DNA of 64,000 bases, from contig NZ_CP060720.1 of NCBI RefSeq assembly GCF_014397115.1, positions 2,124,001-2,188,000 of the forward strand, written 5' to 3'. The position numbers and the translations under genes are program-made. This stretch comes from Vagococcus carniphilus (GTDB lineage Bacteria > Bacillota > Bacilli > Lactobacillales > Vagococcaceae). Shown here piece by piece: positions 1-8,097 of the stretch. Numbering within the stretch: position 1 is the stretch's first letter; each line of letters starts with the position of its first letter. The notes beneath the pieces are model-generated. The model did no database searches and was not told the origin of the DNA. It saw only the letters and a list, made by a program, of their open reading frames with translations.

Positions 1-626
1 ATAGTCACAATTCGACCTTGTCTTGATTCTCCAATAAATTCTTTACCATTAATTATACGCCCATCGGCCAATTCAACTGTTTCACCATTTTTTATTCGTT
101 TATAAATAGGTCCTGCTGGAATATTTAACTCTTTTAGCTTTTCAACTTGCAGTTCACCTTGAAAGTCGGCTTCGACCACTCGATAACCATAACACTGAAT
201 TCTATGATCTAATTCATCACAGTAAACTTTAAAACCATGGTCTTCAAAAATAAGTCCAGATTCTTCAATTTCAATAAATTTAAGTGGATACTTTACATGA
301 GATTCTGATACTTTTAAACTTGTTAAAACAAAACTTTTAATTCCCTTAGGTCCATAAATTTCAAGAGGTGACTCTCCTCCTTGAAATGAGCGACTGCTCA
401 ATAAACCAGGTAAACCAAAAATATGATCTCCATGTAAATGAGTGATAAAAATTTTTTCTATTTTTCTTGGACGAAGATTTGTATTCAATATTTGCTGCTG
501 AGTTCCTTCACCGCAGTCAAATAGCCAAACGGCATTTCTTTCATCTAATAATTTTAATGCAATACTTGTCACATTACGTTGTTTGGATGGTACACCCGCA
601 CCAGTTCCTAAAAATTGGATTTCCAT
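1..626 (-). CDS. rnz: Ribonuclease Z (partial, C-terminus outside the window)
   Basis: This is the N-terminal ~208 residues of RNase Z, the zinc-dependent endonuclease that trims the 3' trailer of tRNA precursors. The protein begins [20 protein letters not shown] and carries the metallo-beta-lactamase signature THLHGDH (HxHxDH) followed by [13 protein letters not shown], typical of the ElaC/RNase Z family. The ATG at 626 is the natural start because the conserved FLGTGAG strand follows at once. The gene reads leftwards off the window, so the C-terminal metal ligands cannot be checked. No frameshift is seen in the visible part. It is separated from the upstream metal-transport operon by a terminator. 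Confidence 0.95.
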   Translation of the reverse strand, partial: MEIQFLGTGAGVPSKQRNVTSIALKLLDERNAVWLFDCGEGTQQQILNTNLRPRKIEKIFITHLHGDHIFGLPGLLSSRSFQGGESPLEIYGPKGIKSFVLTSLKVSESHVKYPLKFIEIEESGLIFEDHGFKVYCDELDHRIQCYGYRVVEADFQGELQVEKLKELNIPAGPIYKRIKNGETVELADGRIINGKEFIGESRQGRIVT

Positions 627-660
627 ATTGTTCCTACTTTTCTATCAAATTTTACTATAT

Positions 661-690
661 ATATTACTAAAGTTATCTTTTTATCATCAA
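661..690 (-). promoter_or_regulatory. Candidate rnz promoter
   Basis: TTGATG (685-690) and TAATAT (661-666) are separated by 18 nt, about 35 bases upstream of the rnz ATG. A fair but not strong sigma-A match; a second reading with TTGATA further upstream is possible. Confidence 0.3.
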
Positions 691-740
691 GACTCCCACC
701 TATTGTATCAAGCTTTTGTCTTCTTTTAAAATAAAACATA

Positions 741-777
741 AAAAAAGTTGAGATTTTTTTAATTTCTCAACTTTTTT
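741..777 (-). terminator. Terminator of the metal ABC operon
   Basis: An A-rich/GTTGAGA arm and a matching TCTCAAC/T-rich arm flank a T-rich loop. It begins 7 nt after the stop codon of the metal-binding lipoprotein gene and ends in a T run in the minus direction. Confidence 0.85.
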
Positions 778-783
778 ATGTTT

Positions 784-1728
784 TTATTTCATCAAACCAT
801 CATGTATTTTATCTAAATTCCAAGTCATCATAGTAAGATACGTATCTCCTTTTTCACCTTCCTTAGCTAAGGAATCCGTAAAGATAGTATCATAAATCGG
901 TAACTTAGTTTCTCTTGAAACAGACTCCATACTTCTTGGATCAACACTTTGTTCTACGAATAAAGAAGAAACATTTGATTTTTTAATCTTGTCGATAATT
1001 TGACTCATTTGTTCTGGTGTTCCTTGACTTTCAGTGTTAATTTCCCAGATGTAAGCTGCTTGAATACCATATGCGTCAGAAAAATACTTAAATGCTCCTT
1101 CACTTGTTACAAGTAAGTTTTTATCTTTAGGAATTTCTTTATAACGTTCTACATTATCTTTATGAAGTTTTTCTAGTTCACTAATATAAGACTCAGCATT
1201 TTTTTCATAGAAATCTTTATTTTTCTCATCTTTTTCAACTAAAACATCTTTAATATTTTCCACATATTTTATTCCATTTTCTAAAGACAACCAAGCATGC
1301 GGGTCTTGCTCACTTTCTTGACCTTTACTAGTTAAGTACATTGGTTTAACATCTTTACTTGTCACAAAATAATCTTTATTTTCCTCTTTTTTAGATGTTT
1401 TCATTAGTTTCATAAACCAACCGTCTCCACCAGTTTCTAAATTCAATCCGTTATAAAAGATAACATCTGCATCTGTTGCTTTGGCAATATCTTCTGGTAA
1501 CGGTTCAAATTCATGTGGATCTGTCCCTCTAGGAACAATACTGTGGATATCTACTTTGTCTTTTCCGACTTGTTCTGTCATATCTGCTAAAATTGAGTTG
1601 GTTGCAACAACCTGTAATTTCTCATTCTTATCTTCTTTTTTAGCTTCTTCTCCTTTTCCACAAGCTGCTAATGCAAAAATTCCTAATACTGATACTAAAC
1701 TAACTAATACTATTTTAAATTTCTTCAA
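784..1728 (-). CDS. efaA: Metal (Mn/Zn) ABC transporter substrate-binding lipoprotein, EfaA/PsaA family
   Basis: Extracellular metal-binding lipoprotein of the cluster A-I family (EfaA, PsaA, ScaA), which delivers Mn2+ to the membrane permease. Read from a TTG at 1728 the protein is 314 residues and starts MKKFKIVLVSLVSVLGIF with lipobox LAAC (Cys23). AGAGG lies 9 nt before this TTG, whereas a longer reading from 1788 would put unrelated residues before the signal peptide. Likely metal ligands are in DPHEFEP, DPHAW, VTSEGAF and the IFTDSLA segment, the His/His/Glu/Asp set of the manganese group. There is no His-rich loop of the zinc AdcA type. It is the last gene of a three-gene operon and overlaps the permease end by 14 nt. 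Manganese specificity is inferred from family resemblance. Confidence 0.9.
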   Translation of the reverse strand: MKKFKIVLVSLVSVLGIFALAACGKGEEAKKEDKNEKLQVVATNSILADMTEQVGKDKVDIHSIVPRGTDPHEFEPLPEDIAKATDADVIFYNGLNLETGGDGWFMKLMKTSKKEENKDYFVTSKDVKPMYLTSKGQESEQDPHAWLSLENGIKYVENIKDVLVEKDEKNKDFYEKNAESYISELEKLHKDNVERYKEIPKDKNLLVTSEGAFKYFSDAYGIQAAYIWEINTESQGTPEQMSQIIDKIKKSNVSSLFVEQSVDPRSMESVSRETKLPIYDTIFTDSLAKEGEKGDTYLTMMTWNLDKIHDGLMK

Positions 1729-2572
1729 TTGCCATAACCTCTTTCTTTTTAAATACGATTCCTTGTTTTGGTGAAAAAATAAATGCAATAATAAAGAATA
1801 CTGCTGTTGTTAAGACGATAGTTGCTCCAGAGGCTAAGTTATATGAATAACTAAAGAATAAACCTACAACAGCACTTATTCCTCCAATTAAGCTTGATAT
1901 AAAAATCATCACTGACAACTTATCTGTCAGTAAATAAGCTGTAGCAGCTGGCGTCACTAACATTGCTACTACTAAAACAGTCCCTACTGTTTGAAGTGAA
2001 GATACCGCTACAAGCGTTAAGAAAAACATTAATGCGTAATGGATAGCTTGCACTTTCAAGCCATAAGCTTGTGCCATAACAGGGTCGAAAGAACTTACTA
2101 GCAGTTCTTTATAAAAAATAGCAACAAATAAAATAACTGCAATAGCAACACCTAAAGTAGTGTAAAGATCACTTGGTCTAACTGCCAAAACATTACCAAA
2201 AAGAATATGATACAAATCTGTTGAACTTTGGGCAAAAGAAATTAAGATAATTCCTAAAGCAAAGAACGAACTGAAAACAATCCCAATAGCTGTATCACTT
2301 TTCAATTTACTTTTTTGAGTAACAAATCCTATTAAACCAGCAGCAGCAATTCCAAAAATAGAAGCACCGATCATGTAATTAGCTCCTAAAATGTAACTCA
2401 TTGCAACTCCTGGAAGAACAGCATGAGAAATCGCATCTCCCATTAGTGACATTCCTCTCAAAATAATAAAGCTCCCAATTACACCTGATACAACACCAAC
2501 AATAATCGATGTTAACAACGCATTTTGTAAAAATTCATATTGTATTAATCCATTAATAAAATTTTGAATCAT
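1715..2572 (-). CDS. efaB: Metal ABC transporter permease, ABC-3 family
   Basis: A 285-residue polytopic inner-membrane protein of the ABC-3 family (EfaB/PsaC/MntB), forming the channel for the metal delivered by the downstream lipoprotein. Hydrophobic segments span most of its length, and the family signature LMGDAISHAVLPGVA lies near residue 45. Its ATG overlaps the stop of the ATPase gene (TAATG), with an AAAGGAG ribosome site just upstream, so the two are translationally coupled. Length and topology match the family. Confidence 0.92.
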   Translation of the reverse strand: MIQNFINGLIQYEFLQNALLTSIIVGVVSGVIGSFIILRGMSLMGDAISHAVLPGVAMSYILGANYMIGASIFGIAAAGLIGFVTQKSKLKSDTAIGIVFSSFFALGIILISFAQSSTDLYHILFGNVLAVRPSDLYTTLGVAIAVILFVAIFYKELLVSSFDPVMAQAYGLKVQAIHYALMFFLTLVAVSSLQTVGTVLVVAMLVTPAATAYLLTDKLSVMIFISSLIGGISAVVGLFFSYSYNLASGATIVLTTAVFFIIAFIFSPKQGIVFKKKEVMAIEEI

Positions 2573-3360
2573 TAGTCATTCACTCCTTTGATGACGATTT
2601 CTCCCATTGAATCACCATAGGCTGCTTGAATATTTTTTGTCACAAAGGTTGTTTCAACACTGCCTTCAGCAACTAACTTTTTATTTAAAATAATTAAATT
2701 ATCAAAGTATTCTCTTGTTTTATGTAGATCATGATGGACAATAACAATTGTTTTACCTTCATCTCTTAATTGTTTAAGTAAGTCCACAATCACTTTCTCA
2801 CTAACCATATCAATTCCCACAAATGGTTCATCTAAAAAAATAATATCAGCTTCCTGTGCTAAAGCTCGTGCAATAAAGACTCTTTGTAATTGACCTCCTG
2901 ATAAATTTCCAATTTGTCTTTTAGCAAAATCTTCCATTTTTACTTTTTTAAGACTTTCAATTACTTTTTCTTTTTGCTCTTTTTTAGGTCTTCTAAATAG
3001 ACCTAAATTAGGAAATGTTCCTAATAACACAGTTTCATCTACCTTTATTGGAAATGTCAAATCAATCGCACTGCGTTGTTCAACATAAGCAATATTTTTT
3101 CTAATAGCATCTATAGACTGCCCATTTACACTAACTTGACCAGTCTCAGTTTTAATTAAGCCTATAATGGCTTTTAACAAAGTTGATTTTCCTGCACCAT
3201 TGGGTCCAATAATTCCTGTTATTTTTCCTGGTTCAATAGAAGCACTCACATTTTCTATTGCTTTTTTATGTTGATAAGCCACTGTTATGTTTGTCACATC
3301 AATGGGCTTATTTGTTAAAGTATCTTGTACGACTCCTGATAAAGTTGTTGCATTCATCAT
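2572..3360 (-). CDS. efaC: Metal ABC transporter ATP-binding protein
   Basis: A 262-residue ABC ATPase that energises the EfaB/EfaA metal importer. Walker A is GPNGAGKST, the signature is LSGGQLQRV, Walker B is IIFLDEPF, and the switch His is in VIVHHD. I prefer the ATG at 3360 over a TTG at 3369: AAAGGGG sits 10 nt before 3360 but only 1 nt before the TTG. It is the first gene of the operon, so the promoter and two operator-like palindromes upstream should govern all three genes. Confidence 0.92.
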   Translation of the reverse strand: MMNATTLSGVVQDTLTNKPIDVTNITVAYQHKKAIENVSASIEPGKITGIIGPNGAGKSTLLKAIIGLIKTETGQVSVNGQSIDAIRKNIAYVEQRSAIDLTFPIKVDETVLLGTFPNLGLFRRPKKEQKEKVIESLKKVKMEDFAKRQIGNLSGGQLQRVFIARALAQEADIIFLDEPFVGIDMVSEKVIVDLLKQLRDEGKTIVIVHHDLHKTREYFDNLIILNKKLVAEGSVETTFVTKNIQAAYGDSMGEIVIKGVND

Positions 3361-3400
3361 AGTAATCAAGCCCCTTTCATTTTGGTATATTTAATAATAT

Positions 3401-3418
3401 TTTTAGGCTCCCCTAAAA
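3401..3418. promoter_or_regulatory. DtxR/MntR-type palindrome in the efaC leader
   Basis: TTTTAGG-CTCC-CCTAAAA: perfect 7-bp arms around 4 nt. The TTAGG/CCTAA half-sites resemble operators of the DtxR/IdeR/MntR family. It lies just downstream of the predicted transcription start of the Mn operon, where a bound repressor would block it. EfaR/MntR is the expected ligand, by inference. Confidence 0.55.
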
Positions 3419-3430
3419 CTTTCTGAATTT

Positions 3431-3459
3431 AGTATATCAAATGATAATAATTATCACAA
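3431..3459 (-). promoter_or_regulatory. Promoter of the efaCBA-like operon
   Basis: -35 TTGTGA (3454-3459) and -10 TATACT (3431-3436) with exactly 17 nt between. The predicted start is near 3424, about 64 nt upstream of the efaC ATG. Confidence 0.7.
3442..3456. promoter_or_regulatory. Fur-type 7-1-7 box inside the efaC promoter
   Basis: TGATAATAATTATCA is an exact match to the minimal 7-1-7 Fur box of Bacillus (TGATAATnATTATCA). It occupies the spacer and edge of the -35 element, a repressing position. PerR and Zur boxes are related in sequence, but the TGA...TCA ends favour Fur. Confidence 0.65.
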
Positions 3460-3516
3460 GTAAAAAAGCTAAAATAAAATAATATTATTTATTTTATTAA
3501 TTTATACAACAAAAAA

Positions 3517-3541
3517 GAGGCTGACCCAAAAGTCTCTTAAA
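3517..3541 (+). repeat. Left terminal inverted repeat of the IS
   Basis: 25 bp identical to the reverse complement of 5295-5319. Confidence 0.92.
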
Positions 3542-3547
3542 TAAAAT

Positions 3548-3586
3548 AAAAGGAACAAAATCTTTTTTTTAGATTTTGTTCCTTTT
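3548..3586. terminator. Hairpin with T-run just inside the IS left end
   Basis: A 16-bp perfect stem (3548-3563 with 3571-3586) around a T7 loop, followed by a T run on the plus strand and by A-rich sequence that reads as T on the other. It would act as a terminator in both directions, before the transposase promoter. Confidence 0.75.
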
Positions 3587-3656
3587 TTTGACGAAAAAAA
3601 TAGCACTATCCTTTATAATTAAAGCGTCGAAACCAAATCAAAAGGGAGTGCTATTT

Positions 3657-5375
3657 ATGTATAAAAATTATAACATGAAACAAGTTACATTATCACTAGA
3701 TTTAGAAATTTATTTAGAAAAAAACGACATCGCTTTCGCGATTAATGAATTAGTAGAGAGTATTCCAAGTTACGTTTTTTCTGTTTTTGATCATCAAATG
3801 GGAACCTCGTCTTATGATCCAAGAATGATGTTGAAACTTATTTTATGTGGATATACACAGTCTAATTTTTCTGGTAGAAAAATTGAAGCGATGACTAAAG
3901 ATAGTATTCGTACTAGGTGGTTGACTCAATCACAATTTCCTAACTTCAGAACCATTAATCGTTTTCGAGTGAATCCTTTGGTTCAGCCAATTCTTCAAGA
4001 GTGTTTTATTCAATTTAGAAATCAATTAGTTTCGCAGAAATTGATTGAAGAAGATTCTATTTTTATTGATGGGACCAAATTGGAAGCTAATGCCAATAAA
4101 TATAGTTTTGTTTGGAGAAAGAGTACGACCAGATTTGACGATTCTCTAACAGAAAAATCAAAAATATATTATAAACAATTAGTCAAAGAAAAAATCATTC
4201 CGTCGATTCATAATGAAGATGAGGAATGGGATGATAAACAGTTGAATCTCATTGCCGATTCTATTGAAACTAAAGTATCTGAGTTGACTGAACAAATAGA
4301 TGATACAGAAGACGTTACACTTAGAAAAGAACTCCGTCGTCAAAGAAAGGAACCTAAAAAAGCCTTAAAGGCTTTTCGAGAATTCAGTGATAGGAAGAAA
4401 AAATATAAGCAACAATATCAGATTTTTAAAGAGAGAAATAGTTTTTCAAAAATAGATATAGACGCTACTTTTATGAAAATGAAAGAAGATCATATGATGA
4501 ATGGTCAACTGAAACCGGCATACAATGTCCAAATCGCAACCAACAATCAATACGTTCTAGCTTATGATACTTTTTCAAATCCAACAGATTTTAAAACGAT
4601 GATTCCTTTTTTGACCACTATCAAAGAATCTTATTTTGAGTTACCTAATTATATTGTAGCTGACGCCGGTTATGGAAGTGAAGAAAACTACCAAGCCATC
4701 TTGGATGATTTTGAGAGAACACCATTAATCACCTACACTATGTATCAAAAAGAACAGACCAAAAAATATAAACAAAACCCATTCATTACTAATAATTGGA
4801 AATACAATGAATTAACAGATAGCTATACTTGTCCTAACAATAGAGAACTGAGTTTTAGAAATTACTCTACTCGCAATGATAAACAGGGATTTACAAAACA
4901 GTTAAAAATGTATGAATGTGAAACATGTATAGATTGCCCTGTCAGATCTTTGTGTACCCGAGCAAAAAGTAATAAAAGTAGAGTCATTCAAAAAAATGGT
5001 AACTGGGAATATTTTAAAGCTCACGCAAGAGAGCTTTTGAGCGATGATGTAACAGGAGCGATTTACCGTCGAAGAAAAATTGACGTAGAACCAGCCTTTG
5101 GAAATCTAAAGGCTAATTTGTCGTTCAATCGATTCTCGGTTAGAGGTCAAGAGAAAGTAACACAGGAGTTAGGTTTTGCGTTTATGGCTCTAAATTTGAG
5201 AAAACTAAGTAAATTTAGGAAGGATATAGACAGAAAAATAAGAAAAAACAAGAATTCCAAAATGATAAACCTCATTTTAGAATTCTTGCTTTGTTTTAAG
5301 AGACTTTTGGGTCAGCCTCCTAGTATTTTACTATTAGTCTACAAATTCAAAAACAAATTCTTTAATTCTTACTAG
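3657..5375 (+). CDS. IS1182-family transposase
   Basis: A 572-residue DDE transposase. The N-terminal region ([20 protein letters not shown]...[15 protein letters not shown]) is the DUF772-like domain of this family. Catalytic acidic residues are probably the Asp of [12 protein letters not shown], the Asp of [12 protein letters not shown] and the Glu of [13 protein letters not shown] Cys cluster ([13 protein letters not shown]) precedes the C-terminal domain. AAGGGAG lies upstream of the ATG at 3657. The frame has no stop inside the element: it runs through the right inverted repeat (RLLGQPP) and ends at 5375 in host DNA, overlapping the convergent obg gene by 42 bp. The last ~18 residues are therefore supplied by the insertion site. 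Confidence 0.9.
   Translation: MYKNYNMKQVTLSLDLEIYLEKNDIAFAINELVESIPSYVFSVFDHQMGTSSYDPRMMLKLILCGYTQSNFSGRKIEAMTKDSIRTRWLTQSQFPNFRTINRFRVNPLVQPILQECFIQFRNQLVSQKLIEEDSIFIDGTKLEANANKYSFVWRKSTTRFDDSLTEKSKIYYKQLVKEKIIPSIHNEDEEWDDKQLNLIADSIETKVSELTEQIDDTEDVTLRKELRRQRKEPKKALKAFREFSDRKKKYKQQYQIFKERNSFSKIDIDATFMKMKEDHMMNGQLKPAYNVQIATNNQYVLAYDTFSNPTDFKTMIPFLTTIKESYFELPNYIVADAGYGSEENYQAILDDFERTPLITYTMYQKEQTKKYKQNPFITNNWKYNELTDSYTCPNNRELSFRNYSTRNDKQGFTKQLKMYECETCIDCPVRSLCTRAKSNKSRVIQKNGNWEYFKAHARELLSDDVTGAIYRRRKIDVEPAFGNLKANLSFNRFSVRGQEKVTQELGFAFMALNLRKLSKFRKDIDRKIRKNKNSKMINLILEFLLCFKRLLGQPPSILLLVYKFKNKFFNSY
5249..5288. other. Long hairpin near the IS right end
   Basis: Arms of 17 bases with one mismatch (5249-5265 with 5272-5288), GAATTC central, followed by CTTTGTTTT. 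It lies inside the transposase reading frame and just before the right inverted repeat. It may stop transcripts leaving or entering the element. Confidence 0.6.
5295..5319 (-). repeat. Right terminal inverted repeat of the IS
   Basis: Perfect 25-bp partner of 3517-3541. Confidence 0.92.
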
Positions 5376-6647
5376 GTCGCCATCTTTGGCTCCCATTTTT
5401 CTAAGTGTATCGTCCACACCCATACCTCTTAATTGGCGAGCAAACTTCATAACACTTTCTTCACGATCAAAATTAGTCATAACGAATAATTTTTCAAGTT
5501 TTTCTCCCAATAAAACCCAAGTTGCATCATCATCACGAGAAACAGTAAAGTCTGGTTCTTCTTCAGTAAAGCTGTATTGAACAACTTCTTCGACTTCTTC
5601 ATCTTGGTACATTGGAAACTCTGGAGTGATATCTACTAATTTAGCTGTTGCATTTAATAAAGGATCAATTCCTTGTCTTGAAATCCCTGAAATAGCAAAA
5701 ATAGGGATGTCATCACTAAATTCATCTTCTTTTAAATCAGCAATTTTTTGCTTGAATATTTCAAGATTTTCTTCAGCATCGGGCATATCCATTTTATTAG
5801 CTACAATAATTTGTGGTCTTTCTAAAAGACGCATATTATGAGATTCTAACTCCTTATTAATTAATAAGTAGTCTTCAAACGGATCTCTACCTTCCATTCC
5901 ACTCATATCAATCACATGCAAGATAACTCTTGTACGCTCAATATGACGTAAAAATTGAGTTCCTAATCCAACACCTTCAGAAGCTCCTTCAATAAGACCT
6001 GGTAAATCGGCCATAACAAAACTATCCCCATCTTGTGTTGAAACCATTCCTAAATTAGGTACTAAAGTGGTAAAATGATAAGCACCAATTTTAGGTCTTG
6101 CTTGTGAAACAATTGAAAGTAAAGTTGATTTTCCTACTGAAGGGAAACCTACCAAACCAACATCTGCTAAAACTTTTAATTCTAATTCAATTTGTCTTTC
6201 TTGACCAGGTTCGCCCTTTTCAGCGATTTCTGGTGCTGGATTTCTTGGTGTCGCAAATCGAATATTCCCACGACCTCCACGACCTCCTTGAGCAACTTTT
6301 AACTCTTGACCATGAGTTAACAAATCACCTAATAAAGCACCTGTTTCTTTATCTCGAACTGTTGTCCCTGCTGGAACTTTTACATAGCGATCTTCAGAAC
6401 CTCTACCGTGCATACTTTTACTCATGCCATTTTCTCCAGGTTCAGCTGCAAAATGACGATTAAACCTAAAGTCCATCAACGTACGTAGTCCCTCATCAAC
6501 AACTAAAATAAGACTACCACCACGACCTCCATCGCCACCTGCTGGTCCACCATCTGGAACGTATTTTTCACGTCTAAATGCAACCATTCCGTCTCCACCT
6601 TTTCCGGCTTTAACGCTTATTGTTACTTGATCTAAAAACATGGACAT
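5334..6647 (-). CDS. obg: GTPase Obg/CgtA
   Basis: Essential 437-residue GTPase linked to 50S ribosome assembly and (p)ppGpp response. The glycine-rich Obg fold is at the N-terminus ([28 protein letters not shown]). The G domain follows with G1 [10 protein letters not shown]3 DLPGLIEGA and G4 NKMD, and the C-terminal OCT domain ends the protein. AAGGAGG lies 7 nt before the ATG at 6647. An IS element has inserted 14 nt beyond the stop codon, so the natural obg terminator may have been displaced; the coding region is intact. Confidence 0.97.
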   Translation of the reverse strand: MSMFLDQVTISVKAGKGGDGMVAFRREKYVPDGGPAGGDGGRGGSLILVVDEGLRTLMDFRFNRHFAAEPGENGMSKSMHGRGSEDRYVKVPAGTTVRDKETGALLGDLLTHGQELKVAQGGRGGRGNIRFATPRNPAPEIAEKGEPGQERQIELELKVLADVGLVGFPSVGKSTLLSIVSQARPKIGAYHFTTLVPNLGMVSTQDGDSFVMADLPGLIEGASEGVGLGTQFLRHIERTRVILHVIDMSGMEGRDPFEDYLLINKELESHNMRLLERPQIIVANKMDMPDAEENLEIFKQKIADLKEDEFSDDIPIFAISGISRQGIDPLLNATAKLVDITPEFPMYQDEEVEEVVQYSFTEEEPDFTVSRDDDATWVLLGEKLEKLFVMTNFDREESVMKFARQLRGMGVDDTLRKMGAKDGDLVRIKEFVFEFVD

Positions 6648-6684
6648 TTTTTGTCCTCCTTACTTCTAAAAAAATCTCTTCATC

Positions 6685-6713
6685 ATTGTATCTTCTACAC
6701 TCGTATTTGTCCA
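6685..6713 (-). promoter_or_regulatory. Candidate obg promoter
   Basis: TGGACA (6708-6713) and TACAAT (6685-6690) with a 17-nt spacer, ~40 nt upstream of the obg start. Confidence 0.5.
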
Positions 6714-6803
6714 ACAACATTCTCTTCATTTGACAAAAAAATAAGTAAATAAGAAATTTTTTTGATCTCAACTCCTATGATAGCTTAAATTCACAAAAAG
6801 ATA

Positions 6804-6842
6804 AACAAAAAGGTAGGTCAGATTCAGCATCTAACCTACCTT
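6804..6842 (-). terminator. Terminator of the MupG-like gene
   Basis: A 14-bp stem (AAGGTAGGTTAGAT with ATCTGACCTACCTT, one G-U pair) followed by TTTTTG on the minus strand, 5 nt after the stop codon at 6848. Confidence 0.85.
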
Positions 6843-6847
6843 CTTAA

Positions 6848-7939
6848 TTAGTTATTTTCAATTAATTCAAAATTAGACCATGGTTTAAGAAAATCTAATA
6901 AGAATAATTCATCTTCGGAAATTTTTCCAACGACGTTCACTCGTCCGTCATTTTTCATTTCCTTTAAAGCAATTTGCATTTCACCTTTGTATTGACCGTA
7001 CCCTACATTATCCACTAAGACATCACCTCTTACCATATCTGGTGTGTTAGTTTTTGGAAATGGTAGGTCTTTATATTTAATACGAGTCATGGTTGATCTC
7101 ATCATATACTCAGAGCGATCACCGCGGTAACGATGTAAATTATCAAAAAGAACAACACGTTCATCTTCAGTTATACTGTCTAGACAATCTACTTTTATTT
7201 TAGGATTTTCAGCAAAGAAACTTTCTGACATTGTTTTTAATTCTTCTTCAGAAGCGTAAGCATTCCCAATTGTAATATCATCAATTAGACCTGTTAAAAC
7301 AAAGTGTTTCACTTGTGTAGCAATTTCTAAATCTCTATGTTCTTCTAATGTACATAGTCCATCTTGTGTTGGCCAAGGTCCAAATGTAGCATCATGCGAA
7401 TTAACAAAGGCCATTGTATTAATATTATATTGTCTAAATTGTTTTGAACATTCTACAAAATGATTATAACCTAATGCAGAATATCTATGAGGATAAAAAT
7501 TATGGGAGCCTAGTAAATTATTAACATTAGGTGAATAGCTCATAATGTTGTCTACATAACGAGTCCCTGAACTCATATTAATTTCAATTTTAATACCATA
7601 AGGGTTACGAGTCATTTTCGCCTCTTCTGCTCCTGTAAAACCAATATCTAAACGAATGCCATCAGCCCCAAGATCATTAAAGAAAGATAAATCATCGTAA
7701 GAAATATTCAATTGATCAAATAATTCTGGATTAATATCTACCATCACTTCAAAACCTAGTTTATTAGCATAATCAACAACCGCTTTAAAATCTGAAAGAA
7801 CTTTCTCTTTGTCATCATTTACTTGAAGTAAACTTGTAAAAACACGCTTAAACCCATACTTATGAGCCAAATCTAAATAAGCCTTATCTTTTTCAAATGT
7901 TGAACGTTCTGGATAAATCGAAATACCTAATTTTCCCAT
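6848..7939 (-). CDS. MupG/DUF871-family TIM-barrel protein (putative 6-phospho-N-acetylmuramidase)
   Basis: A cytoplasmic 363-residue protein beginning MGKLGISIYPERSTFEKDKAYL, the hallmark start of DUF871. MupG of Staphylococcus aureus, in this family, splits MurNAc-6-phosphate-GlcNAc during cell-wall recycling. The N-terminal ~240 residues form the TIM barrel (DINPE, DGIRLDIGFTG, IEINMSSGT, SHNFYPHRYSALG, VNSHD) and the rest the small C-terminal beta domain. AGGGGG lies 8 nt before the ATG. No MurNAc phosphotransferase, MurQ or MurR gene is adjacent, so the exact substrate is inferred. It has its own promoter and terminator and is a single-gene unit. Confidence 0.8.
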   Translation of the reverse strand: MGKLGISIYPERSTFEKDKAYLDLAHKYGFKRVFTSLLQVNDDKEKVLSDFKAVVDYANKLGFEVMVDINPELFDQLNISYDDLSFFNDLGADGIRLDIGFTGAEEAKMTRNPYGIKIEINMSSGTRYVDNIMSYSPNVNNLLGSHNFYPHRYSALGYNHFVECSKQFRQYNINTMAFVNSHDATFGPWPTQDGLCTLEEHRDLEIATQVKHFVLTGLIDDITIGNAYASEEELKTMSESFFAENPKIKVDCLDSITEDERVVLFDNLHRYRGDRSEYMMRSTMTRIKYKDLPFPKTNTPDMVRGDVLVDNVGYGQYKGEMQIALKEMKNDGRVNVVGKISEDELFLLDFLKPWSNFELIENN

Positions 7940-7974
7940 TGATTGAACCCCCTATATTGTTAAAATACGCATTC

Positions 7975-8003
7975 ATTATAACCTTTAAATTTGAAATTGT
8001 CTA
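7975..8003 (-). promoter_or_regulatory. Promoter of the MupG-like gene
   Basis: TAGACA (7998-8003), 17 nt, then a consensus TATAAT (7975-7980). The start would be ~35 nt upstream of the ATG. One of the best sigma-A matches in the window. Confidence 0.7.
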
Positions 8004-8026
8004 GACCACTTTAAAAAGAAACACTG

Positions 8027-8055
8027 TTGGCATCACTTAGTATTTTTGTTACTAT
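8027..8055 (+). promoter_or_regulatory. Candidate promoter of the cyclophilin lipoprotein
   Basis: TTGGCA (8027-8032) and extended -10 TGTTACTAT (hexamer 8050-8055), 17-nt spacing. Confidence 0.5.
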
Positions 8056-8097
8056 TAGATAGGATATAACAATTTCAAATAGGAAAGGAAACGTTTT

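Larger units (their letters stand above)
3517..5319 (+). mobile_element. IS1182-family insertion sequence, 1803 bp
   Basis: Bounded by perfect 25-bp terminal inverted repeats at 3517-3541 and 5295-5319, starting GAGGCTGACCC. It contains one transposase gene. It lies between the metal operon promoter and the 3' end of obg; the right end stops 14 nt before the obg stop codon. No clear target duplication is seen: the left flank is an A run and the right flank is CTAGTATT. The reading frame is intact, suggesting recent arrival or continued activity. Confidence 0.92.

Noticed and set aside
467-670. 67-codon plus-strand frame opposite rnz
   Set aside because: Lies antisense to clear RNase Z coding sequence and has no ribosome site; similar antisense frames elsewhere (for example 1481-1774, 6098-6463, 58463-58837) were left out for the same reason.
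5320-5333. Target-site duplication of the IS
   Set aside because: Left and right flanks (A run; CTAGTATT) share no direct repeat.
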